NCBI GenBank assembly: GCA_016212085.1
Contig: JACRHL010000019.1
Coordinates: 1 to 64,000, forward strand
Source of the DNA: Nitrospirota bacterium
Lineage (GTDB): Bacteria > Nitrospirota > JACRHL01
Direction: 5' to 3'
DNA length: 64,000 bases
Shown here piece after piece: positions 27,468-34,590 of this stretch (the stretch's first letter is position 1; each line of letters starts with the position of its first letter). A program made the position numbers and the translations under genes. The notes under the pieces were generated by a model. It saw only the letters and a program-made list of their open reading frames with translations. It did no database searches and was not told the DNA's origin.

Positions 27468-27483
27468 GGCCCGCCTGCGGGCC
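27468..27483. promoter_or_regulatory. Perfect hairpin after ftsA
   Basis: GGCCCGC CT GCGGGCC, a seven-base stem with a two-base loop, 20 bases after the ftsA stop in an unusually long ftsA-ftsZ spacer. No T-run follows on the + strand. It could be a processing or stability element separating ftsZ mRNA from upstream message. Confidence 0.35.
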
Positions 27484-27621
27484 GCCCGGACGGCGGCTTA
27501 CCTTCACCGCCCACCGTCCGATACGGGGATGAACCGGTGCATGCGCGGCGCTCCGGCGCCCGCGACGAGACAATCAAGATCGGGATCCGTTTCCCGCCAC
27601 GTGCCGAGGGGACTTGTGAAC

Positions 27622-27813
27622 ATGGGCATGACAAACTCCATCAAGCGGCTGCTCGCCCGCTTCCACCACAACGCGGCGGTGATCCAGCCGTCGCAGACCG
27701 AGTGGCTGCGCTTCCTGCGCGACATGACGCCGGCCACCCCCAACCCGTACCCGAAGCGCAGCACCCTGCCGCTTTCCGACACAACCGCCAAGAGGACTTT
27801 CGGAGATGTTTGA
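27622..27813 (+). CDS. Predicted 63-residue microprotein between ftsA and ftsZ
   Basis: Open frame starting [29 protein letters not shown] ribosome site lies nine bases before the ATG, and the stop overlaps the first codons of ftsZ (ATGTTTGA), which is translational coupling. For the first 55 codons the third position is G or C in all but two cases, the pattern of real genes here. The last ten codons relax because they also hold the ftsZ ribosome site. The N-terminus could form a basic amphipathic helix, followed by [10 protein letters not shown] and a Pro-rich tail. I do not recognise the family. Confidence 0.6.
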   Translation: MGMTNSIKRLLARFHHNAAVIQPSQTEWLRFLRDMTPATPNPYPKRSTLPLSDTTAKRTFGDV

Positions 27814-29026
27814 ATTTTCCCAGGACGATGACGGCACCCCCATCATCAAGGTGGTGGGCGTGGGCGGCGCGGGCTGCAACGCGGTCAACTCGATGATCGC
27901 CGCCGGCCTGACCGGGGTGGATTTCGTCGCCATCAACACCGACCGCCAGGCGCTGGGCGACTCCCGCGCCGCCACCAAGGTGCAGATCGGCGCCGCCAGC
28001 ACCCGCGGGCTGGGCGCCGGGGCCAACCCGGAGGTGGGCAAGCTCGCCGCCACCGCCGACGTGGACGCCATCAAGGACGCCCTGGCCGGGGCCGACATGG
28101 TGTTCGTCACCGCCGGCATGGGCGGCGGCACCGGCACCGGCGCCGCCCCCGTGGTGGCCACCGTGGCCCGCGAGATGGGTGCCCTCACCGTGGCGGTGGT
28201 GACGAAGCCGTTCCGCTTCGAGGGGGTCAAGCGCATGCGCCGCGCCGACGAGGGGGTGCAACAGCTCGCCGCCGAGGTGGACTCGATGATCGTCATCCCC
28301 AACGAGCGCCTCACCTCCTTCGTGCCCCCCAACACCACCATGGTCGACGCCTTCCGCGTGGCCGACGACGTGCTGCGCCACGGCGTGCAGGGCATCTCCG
28401 ACCTGATCCTGGTGCCCGGCTACATCAACGTGGACTTCGCCGACGTGAAGACCGTCATGTCCCTCACCGGCCGCGCGGTGATGGGCGTGGGCACCGCCAG
28501 CGGCGCCGAGCGCGCCCTCAAGGCGGCCCAGGCGGCCATCTCCTGCCCGCTGCTGGAGGACGAGTCCATCCACGGCGCCGCCGGCCTGCTGTTCAACATC
28601 TCCGGCGGCGAGAACCTCACCATGGACGAGGTGGCCAAAGCCTCCGAAACCATCCAGGAGGCGGTGGACCCGGAGGCCAACATCATCTTCGGCACGGTGA
28701 TCAACCCGGCCCTGGGCGACCAGATCCGCATCACCGTCATCGCCACCGGCTTCGACCAGGAGGAGGCGCCGCCGCGGCCCGCGGCCCGCACCGCCCTGGC
28801 CACGCCGGCGGTGTCCATGCCGGCCGCGCTGGCGGCCCCGGCCCCGCTGCGCGCCGCCCAGGCCGGCGGCCCCACCGCCTTCGTCAGCAAGGAGCCGGGC
28901 AGGCCCCGCGAGGTGATGCGCCAGCCCAAGGCCCTGGGCGCCGACGCGGGCTTCAAGGAGGAGTGGGACATCCCCGCCTACCTCCGCCGCCGCGGCCGCG
29001 GCACGGGGCCGGAGGCGGATTCCTGA
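27806..29026 (+). CDS. ftsZ: Cell division GTPase FtsZ
   Basis: 406 residues. Nucleotide motifs: [14 protein letters not shown] (about 18), the tubulin signature [11 protein letters not shown] (about 108), and the T7 catalytic loop [11 protein letters not shown] (about 210). After residue 315 comes a disordered Pro/Ala linker ending in the conserved C-terminal peptide [14 protein letters not shown], which binds FtsA and other anchors. It forms the division ring. Confidence 0.97.
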   Translation: MFEFSQDDDGTPIIKVVGVGGAGCNAVNSMIAAGLTGVDFVAINTDRQALGDSRAATKVQIGAASTRGLGAGANPEVGKLAATADVDAIKDALAGADMVFVTAGMGGGTGTGAAPVVATVAREMGALTVAVVTKPFRFEGVKRMRRADEGVQQLAAEVDSMIVIPNERLTSFVPPNTTMVDAFRVADDVLRHGVQGISDLILVPGYINVDFADVKTVMSLTGRAVMGVGTASGAERALKAAQAAISCPLLEDESIHGAAGLLFNISGGENLTMDEVAKASETIQEAVDPEANIIFGTVINPALGDQIRITVIATGFDQEEAPPRPAARTALATPAVSMPAALAAPAPLRAAQAGGPTAFVSKEPGRPREVMRQPKALGADAGFKEEWDIPAYLRRRGRGTGPEADS

Positions 29027-29043
29027 GCGGCCCCGCCCTGGCC

Positions 29044-29646
29044 ATGGGGCGGTTGGGCGAAAGCCCGCCGCCGGACACGGTCACCTGCGCCCAGGTGCAC
29101 GGCAACGGCGTGCTGTGCCTCGCGGGCGACCCGCCGGCCCTGTCGGGCACGGAGGGCGACGCCATCGTCACCGCCGTGCCCGGCGCCTGCGTGGGGGTGC
29201 GCACCGCCGATTGCCTGCCGATCCTCATGCACGGCCCCGGCGGCCGGGTGGTGGCCGCCGTGCACGCGGGCTGGCGCGGCACCGTGGCGGGGGTGGCCAC
29301 CGCCACCGTGGCCCTGCTGGCCCAGCGCTACGACCTGACCCCCGCCGAGCTGACCGTGCGCTTCGGCCCCTGCATCCGCCCCTGCTGCTACCAGGTGGGC
29401 GGCGAGCTGATCGGCGCCGTGCGCGAGAGCTTCCCGCGCTGGGCGAACCAGGTGCTGCGCGAGCGCCCCGGCGGGACCTATTTCGACCTGGCGGGCCTCA
29501 ACCGCCTGCAACTGGAAGCCATCGGCGTGCGCACCATCCACGACGACGGCGCCTGCACCGGCTGCCGGCCGGACGAATTCGAGTCGTACCGCCGCGACGG
29601 CCGGTCCTCCGGGCGCATGGTAAGCTGGGTACGGGCCGCGTCCTGA
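29044..29646 (+). CDS. pgeF: Peptidoglycan editing factor / laccase-domain protein, short N-terminus
   Basis: 200 residues from the ATG at 29044. Core motifs of the YfiH/PgeF family are present: TCAQVHGNGV, GVRTADCLPILM (zinc Cys), AAVHAGWRGTVAGV (zinc His), FGPCIRPCCYQVG and the C-terminal RRDGRSSGRMVSWV. Normal members have about 45 more N-terminal residues containing HGFF..GGVS. A GTG at 28963, overlapping the ftsZ end, would add 27 residues containing [12 protein letters not shown], a possible shortened equivalent. The start is therefore unsure. Confidence 0.82.
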   Translation: MGRLGESPPPDTVTCAQVHGNGVLCLAGDPPALSGTEGDAIVTAVPGACVGVRTADCLPILMHGPGGRVVAAVHAGWRGTVAGVATATVALLAQRYDLTPAELTVRFGPCIRPCCYQVGGELIGAVRESFPRWANQVLRERPGGTYFDLAGLNRLQLEAIGVRTIHDDGACTGCRPDEFESYRRDGRSSGRMVSWVRAAS

Positions 29647-29671
29647 ACCGCCGCTTCCGCCCGGAACGACC

Positions 29672-30388
29672 ATGAACCACCCCCCCGACAGCCTCGCCCA
29701 ACGCCTCGCCGCCCTGCGCGCGCGCATGGACGCCGCCGCCGTTGCCGCCGGGCGCGACCCGGCCGGGGTGAAGCTGCTGGCGGTGAGCAAGACCTTCCCC
29801 CCCGCCGCCGTGGCCGAGGCGTTACGCGCGGGGCTCACCGCCTTCGGCGAGAGCCGCATGCAGGAAGCGCTGCCCAAGATGGATGCGGTGGCCGCCCTGC
29901 CGGAGGCGGCGGGCAGGGCCGTCCAGTGGCACCTGATCGGCCACTTGCAGGCCAACAAGGCGCGCAAGGCGGTGGGCGCCTTCGCCCTCATCCACTCGGT
30001 GGATTCCGCCGAGCTGGCGCAGCGCATCGACCGCATCGCCGCCGAGCTGGGGGTGGTGCAGGACGTGCTGTTGCAGGTGAACGCCTCCGGCGAGGCGCAA
30101 AAGCACGGCGTGGACCCGGATCGGGCGTTGGCACTGGCGGCCCTTGCGGGTAAACTCCCCCACATCCGGGTGCGCGGGCTGATGGGCATGGCCGCCGCCG
30201 GGGGCGACCCCGCGGCCGCCTTCGGCACCCTGGCCGGCCTGTTCCGGCACATCGCCCATGCCGCCCCGGAGGGGGTGGTCATGGCCGAGCTGTCCATGGG
30301 CATGAGCGGTGATTTCGAGGCGGCCATCGCCCACGGCGCCACCATCGTGCGCGTGGGCGGCGCCCTGTTTGGAGAAAGGCATCCATGA
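29672..30388 (+). CDS. yggS: Pyridoxal-phosphate homeostasis protein
   Basis: 238 residues, the PLPBP/YggS family. The PLP-binding Lys is in LLAVSKTFP (Lys40). FGESRMQEAL, WHLIGHLQANKA, HSVDSAEL, LLQVNASGEAQKHG and ELSMGMSGDFEAAI are all family blocks. It is a cytoplasmic PLP carrier or regulator with no known catalytic activity, usually next to proC as here (ATGA overlap). Confidence 0.94.
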   Translation: MNHPPDSLAQRLAALRARMDAAAVAAGRDPAGVKLLAVSKTFPPAAVAEALRAGLTAFGESRMQEALPKMDAVAALPEAAGRAVQWHLIGHLQANKARKAVGAFALIHSVDSAELAQRIDRIAAELGVVQDVLLQVNASGEAQKHGVDPDRALALAALAGKLPHIRVRGLMGMAAAGGDPAAAFGTLAGLFRHIAHAAPEGVVMAELSMGMSGDFEAAIAHGATIVRVGGALFGERHP

Positions 30389-31215
30389 GCGTGGATCTGA
30401 CCGACATCCGCATCGCCTTTTTGGGCGGCGGCAACATGGCCGAGGCCCTCATCAAGGGCTTGCTGGCCAGCAGCCTGGGGGTGGCCGCCCAGCGCATCGC
30501 CGTGTCCGACCCGGCGGCGGCGCGCCGCGCCTACCTGGCCGAGACCTACGGCGTCACCCCGCACGCCGCCAACAAGGCGGCCATGAAGGGGGCCGACATG
30601 GTCTTCCTGGCGGTCAAGCCGCAGGTGATCGACGAGGTCCTGGTGGAGATCCAGGACGAGGTGGCCGAGGGGCAGGTGGTGGTGTCCGTGGCCGCCGGCG
30701 TCACCGTGGCGCGCATCCGGGGCCACCTGTACGCCGACAGCAAGGTGGTGCGCGCCATGCCCAACACCCCGTGCCTGGTGGGCGCGGGGGCCAGCGCCGT
30801 CACCCCCGGCCCCGGCGTCACCCCGGAGGAGCTGGCCACGGTGAGCGCCGTGTTCGGCGCCGTGGGCAGCGTGGTGGCCGTGGCGGAGGAGCAGATGGAC
30901 GCGGTCACCGCCCTGTCGGGCTCCGGCCCGGCCTACGTGTTCCTGATGATCGAGGCCCTGGCGGACGGCGGCGTGAAGATGGGCCTCAGCCGCGAGACGG
31001 CCACCGCCCTGGCGGCGCAGACCGTGCTGGGCGCCGCCACCATGGTGCGCAAGACCGGCACCCACCCGGCGGGGCTGAAGGACATGGTCACCTCCCCCGG
31101 CGGCACCACCGCCGCGGGGCTGCACGTGCTGGAGGAATGCGCGGTGCGCGGCGCCCTGATGAGCGCCGTGGAGGCCGCCACGGAACGCAGCCGCGCGCTG
31201 GGCCGGGGCGAATGA
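30385..31215 (+). CDS. proC: Pyrroline-5-carboxylate reductase
   Basis: 276 residues. It reduces pyrroline-5-carboxylate to proline with NAD(P)H. Rossmann loop IAFLGGGNMAEALIKGLL (about 9-26), FLAVKPQ, RAMPNTPCLVGAGASAVTPG and the catalytic-domain signature GSGPAYVFLMIEALADGGVK with LKDMVTSPGGTTAAGL at the end. It overlaps yggS by four bases. Confidence 0.95.
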   Translation: MSVDLTDIRIAFLGGGNMAEALIKGLLASSLGVAAQRIAVSDPAAARRAYLAETYGVTPHAANKAAMKGADMVFLAVKPQVIDEVLVEIQDEVAEGQVVVSVAAGVTVARIRGHLYADSKVVRAMPNTPCLVGAGASAVTPGPGVTPEELATVSAVFGAVGSVVAVAEEQMDAVTALSGSGPAYVFLMIEALADGGVKMGLSRETATALAAQTVLGAATMVRKTGTHPAGLKDMVTSPGGTTAAGLHVLEECAVRGALMSAVEAATERSRALGRGE

Positions 31216-31237
31216 CGGCGGCGATCGGCCGATGGGA

Positions 31238-31380
31238 GGGCACTTCTATTAACCGTCGCGAGCGCCCCGAGTGCAAGGCGGACGGAGCGGAGGACCCGAG
31301 ACATATCTTGGTGATAGGCGAGGGTTCGAGCACCGCCCAACGCAGCAATCGGGGCGCGCAGCAGGTTAATGGAAGTGCCC
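31238..31380 (+). repeat. Palindromic repeat element A, copy 3
   Basis: 143 bp, complete short form. Termini GGGCACTTCTATTAACC and GGTTAATGGAAGTGCCC are inverted repeats over 17 bases with one mismatch. It contains ATATCTTGGTGATAGGCGAG and ACGCAGCAATCGGGGCGCG. It lies between proC and yggT. Confidence 0.92.
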
Positions 31381-31451
31381 AGGAATCAACCAACCGGCGT
31401 GCCCCATCCGGCGCGCGCAACGGCACCTTTTGGGTAGGAACTTAAATAACG

Positions 31452-31751
31452 ATGTTCGTCGCGGGAAACTTGCTGTCGGCCCTGGCCACCATGCTCGACA
31501 TGCTGCTCAGCCTCTACATGTGGATCATCATCATCCGCGCCCTCATCAGTTGGGTGAACCCGGACCCCTACAACCCCCTCGTGCAGTTCCTCTACAAGGC
31601 CACCGAGCCGGTGCTGGGACGGGTGCGGTCGTGGCTCCCCATGGGCCGCATCGGCATCGACCTGTCACCCCTCATCGTGCTGTTCACCATCATCTTCGTG
31701 CAGAAGGCCCTGGTGAGCACGCTGCATGAGGTGGCCATGCGCATGCATTAG
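31452..31751 (+). CDS. yggT: YggT-family membrane protein
   Basis: 99 residues with two hydrophobic segments (about 3-28 and 60-85) around the family block SLYMWIIIIRALISWVNPDPYNPLV and PLIVLFTIIFVQKAL. YggT proteins are small inner-membrane proteins linked to osmotic or ion stress and often lie between proC and yggU, as here. Confidence 0.9.
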   Translation: MFVAGNLLSALATMLDMLLSLYMWIIIIRALISWVNPDPYNPLVQFLYKATEPVLGRVRSWLPMGRIGIDLSPLIVLFTIIFVQKALVSTLHEVAMRMH

Positions 31752-31888
31752 GTGGGGCACCGACGGCGGCTTTTACGGCATCCGCTGCGTTGCGCTGGGG
31801 CGCCGGTCCTCGACGTGGCGCTGCCACGCCTGTGGCCGTCGCCCGGCACGCGCCTTGCGCCTGCCGCAAAATCCACCGCCTACGGGCC
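31751..31888 (-). repeat. Palindromic repeat element B, copy 1
   Basis: About 138 bp, reverse orientation. Read on the minus strand it contains the core CAGGCGTGGCAGCGCCACGT (hairpin CGTGGC-AGC-GCCACG at 31814-31828), then CGAGGA and CAACGCAGCGG, and ends GTCGGTGCCCCACC. It aligns with copies at 52480, 54421 and 54554. It starts at the yggT stop. Confidence 0.75.
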
Positions 31889-31889
31889 A

Positions 31890-31992
31890 TGGCGGGCGGA
31901 TGGGCCCGATTCGATGTTCGAGTGCCCAGCATGGTGACAGGGAACCGGGCGCGGCAATCGACCCACGCAGCAGGTTTTTTGAGGCGCCCATG
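31890..31992 (+). repeat. Degenerate repeat element A, copy 5 (3' part)
   Basis: Recognisable A-type blocks: AGCATGGTGACAGGG (compare ATCATGGTGATAGGC in copy 4) and GCGGCAATCGACCCACGCAG followed by CAGGTTTTTTGAGGCGCCC. The 5' part is replaced by element B copy 1. It lies just before yggU. Confidence 0.6.
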
Positions 31993-32012
31993 AGTTCCCC
32001 GGTGCATCGGCC

Positions 32013-32297
32013 ATGATCCGCCCCACCGCCACCGGCGTGCGCCTCACCATCCGCCTGGCGCCCAAGGCCTCCCGCGACCAAGTGCAGGGGCCCCACGGCG
32101 ACGCCCTCAAAATCGCCATCACCGCCCCGCCCGTGGAGGGCAAAGCCAACGCCCACCTGATCAAGTTCCTGGCCAAGCGCCTGGGGGTGGCCAAGGGGGC
32201 GGTGACCATCGCCTCGGGCGAGCTGTCCAGGGACAAGGTGGTGGACGTGGCGGGCATCACCGAGGCCGACGCCCGCGCCCGCCTGCTGGGCGGGTAA
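32013..32297 (+). CDS. yggU: DUF167 (YggU) family protein
   Basis: 94 residues. Family blocks: [40 protein letters not shown] and [16 protein letters not shown]. It is a small alpha/beta protein of unknown function, usually the last gene of the yggS-proC-yggT group. Here it is separated from yggT by two repeat elements. Confidence 0.92.
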   Translation: MIRPTATGVRLTIRLAPKASRDQVQGPHGDALKIAITAPPVEGKANAHLIKFLAKRLGVAKGAVTIASGELSRDKVVDVAGITEADARARLLGG

Positions 32298-32414
32298 ACC
32301 CCCGCCCGGGTTGCGCTCCCGCCGCCGGCGGCCGATAGGAAGCCTTCACCCCGGCGGGCGCGGAGGCCTCGCAAAACCGTCTCCCCCCCCCAAGGAAGGA
32401 ACCACTCCAACCCC

Positions 32415-33548
32415 ATGCTGACCATCTGGCTGGACATCAGCCGTGGCCTGGCCGCCCTGTGGGTGCTCCTGTACCACCTGGAGCCCATGATCGCGCCGGT
32501 CTTCCCCGCCGGGGCCGCGCTGGCCCGGCTCGGGGATCTGGGCGTGCCCGTGTTCTTCGTGGTGTCCGGGTTCTGCATCACCGCGTCCGCCTCCGGGGTG
32601 GTGGCGGAGAACAAACGGTCGCGCCACTTCCTGCTGCGCCGCTTGCTGCGCATCTATCCGGCGTTCTGGGCCAGCGTCGGCGTGGTGCTGGCCACGCCGC
32701 TGGCCATCGCCGCCGTGAGCGCCTTGAAGAGCGGCACGTTCGCGCTGGAGCCGCAGCGCTGGTGGGCCCTGGGCGGGCAGGACTGGCTGGCGGTCCTCAC
32801 CCTGACCCGCGTGTTCACTGGCGCCGAGGCGCACCTCCAGGAGACGTTCAACGCCGTCAACGCGGTCTACTGGACGCTGGCCATCGAGATCCAGTTCTAC
32901 CTGGTGGTGTTCGCCGCCCTGTGCCTGCGGCGCCACTTCTGGGTGGTGCTGGCGGCGGTGACGGCGGCAAGCTGGCTGACGCTGCCCTACTGGGCCACCC
33001 ACGTCTCGGGGCTGTTCTTGGGGTATTGGCCCATGTTCTCGCTGGGGATCGGCCTGTACCTGCTGGTCACGCGGACGCGGCGGCCGCCCCGCGCGGCGCT
33101 GGCCGGGGTGGTGCTGGCGGGGGCGCTGCTGGCGCTCTGCGCCACGGACCCGGTGTGGCGGGTGGCCCTGTACCGCTACCTGGCCGCCGCCGCCCTGTTC
33201 GGGGTGCTGGCGTGGTGGCTGGCCCCCACCGAGGACCATCTTGCGCGGGCCCGCGACGGCGGCCGGCCGCTGGCCCGCTGGCCGGTGCGGGGGCTGGCAT
33301 TCCTGGGCACCATGTCGTATTCCCTGTACCTGATCCACGGCAAGGTGTTCACCCTGCCGATGATGTTCGCGCGCCAGGTGGTCTCCCCCGGCAGCCTGCT
33401 GTTTCCCGTGCTGACCATTGCGGGCACGGTGGGCCTGGCGGCCGTGTTCCACCGGGTGTGCGAGCGGCCGTTCCTCTCCCGCCGGCCGCCGGAGCCCGCC
33501 CCGGCGGCGCAGCGGGTCAGTCCAGCAGCGGGTCCACCTGCACCGTGA
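32415..33548 (+). CDS. Acyltransferase 3 (OafA/YrhL type) membrane protein
   Basis: 377 residues with about ten membrane segments. The N-terminal LDISRGLAALWVLLYHLEP carries the family Arg and the catalytic His, and PVFFVVSGFCI, RRLLRIYPAFWASV and YWTLAIEIQFYLV follow. Such proteins O-acetylate or otherwise acylate surface sugars. The acceptor is unknown and no glycan cluster is adjacent. The 3' end overlaps the convergent oxidoreductase gene by about 30 bases. Confidence 0.88.
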   Translation: MLTIWLDISRGLAALWVLLYHLEPMIAPVFPAGAALARLGDLGVPVFFVVSGFCITASASGVVAENKRSRHFLLRRLLRIYPAFWASVGVVLATPLAIAAVSALKSGTFALEPQRWWALGGQDWLAVLTLTRVFTGAEAHLQETFNAVNAVYWTLAIEIQFYLVVFAALCLRRHFWVVLAAVTAASWLTLPYWATHVSGLFLGYWPMFSLGIGLYLLVTRTRRPPRAALAGVVLAGALLALCATDPVWRVALYRYLAAAALFGVLAWWLAPTEDHLARARDGGRPLARWPVRGLAFLGTMSYSLYLIHGKVFTLPMMFARQVVSPGSLLFPVLTIAGTVGLAAVFHRVCERPFLSRRPPEPAPAAQRVSPAAGPPAP

Positions 33549-34467
33549 TGCGCCCGTGGAGGCCGCCCGCCTCGGCCGCGGCATGGGCCTTCGCCAGCTC
33601 GGTGACGGGAAACGTGGCGGCGACCACCGGGCGCAGGGTGCCCTCGGCCACGGCGCGGCGCAGCCAGTCCAGCGCCTGCGGATCAGGCTGCACGAAAAAG
33701 TGGAGGCAGCGCTTGCGGCCGCCCACCAGCCAAAGCAGCCGGGCGCGCGCCAGTCCAAGCGGGTCGGGGTAGGTGCCCACGTAGCGGCCGCCCCGGGCCA
33801 GAAACGGGCTGGCGTGGGCAAAGTCGAATGCCTTGGGCGTGTCCAGGAACAGGTCGAAGGAGGTGCCCTGGGGGATGTCCTCCCCCCGTGGCAGGATAGC
33901 GTCGGCCCCCAGGCCGCGCACCAGGTCCGCCGCGCCGGCGTCGCACAGGGCGGTGACGTGGGCGCCGAAGGCCTTGGCCACCTGCACCGCCACGGTGCCG
34001 ATGCCCCCCGCCGCGCCGACGATCAGCACCCGCTCCCCCGTTTTCAGCCCGCCGTGCAGCCGGAGGGCCTGCAAGGCGCTCAACCCCGCCATGGGCAGCG
34101 CCGCCGCCTGCTCGTGGGAGAGGGACTCCGGCTTGGGCCTCAGGTAGAGCGCCGGCACCCGCACGTACTGGGCGTTGCAGCCGTCCCGGGTGTAATTGAC
34201 CAGGCCGAACACCGGGTCGCCGGGCTTGAGGTCCGTCACGTCCGCGCCCGTCCCGGCCACCACGCCGGACAGGTCGAACCCCAATATCTGCGGAAAGCCG
34301 GGGCGCTTGATCTTGAGTTGGCGGGAGCGGATCTTCCAGTCGATGGGGTTCACGCTGGTGGCGTGCACCTTCACCAGCACCTCGTCCACGCCGGGCTGGG
34401 GCACGGTGAGGTTCACCTCGCGCAGCACCTCGGGGGGGCCGTATTGGTTGAAGGCGATGGCTTTCAT
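33517..34467 (-). CDS. NADP-dependent quinone oxidoreductase-like (zinc-independent MDR family)
   Basis: 316 residues. N-terminal GroES-like part MKAIAFNQYGPPEVLREVNL with VHATSVNPIDWKIRSRQLK, then a Rossmann domain with GERVLIVGAAGGIGTVAVQVAKAFG (the A-A-x-G-G-x-G form). No structural zinc cysteines are visible, which fits quinone or enone reductases of the medium-chain family. The substrate is unknown. Confidence 0.88.
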   Translation of the reverse strand: MKAIAFNQYGPPEVLREVNLTVPQPGVDEVLVKVHATSVNPIDWKIRSRQLKIKRPGFPQILGFDLSGVVAGTGADVTDLKPGDPVFGLVNYTRDGCNAQYVRVPALYLRPKPESLSHEQAAALPMAGLSALQALRLHGGLKTGERVLIVGAAGGIGTVAVQVAKAFGAHVTALCDAGAADLVRGLGADAILPRGEDIPQGTSFDLFLDTPKAFDFAHASPFLARGGRYVGTYPDPLGLARARLLWLVGGRKRCLHFFVQPDPQALDWLRRAVAEGTLRPVVAATFPVTELAKAHAAAEAGGLHGRITVQVDPLLD

Positions 34468-34590
34468 GGTCTGGTCCAGCAGGTCCGGCGCCGGGGCCGG
34501 AGGTCAACGTGGACCGGCAGGATAACGCCCCGGCGCTGGCCGGTGCAAACCGGCCGACGCCGGCGGCGGGATGGCGCGGGCGTCCTGGGG

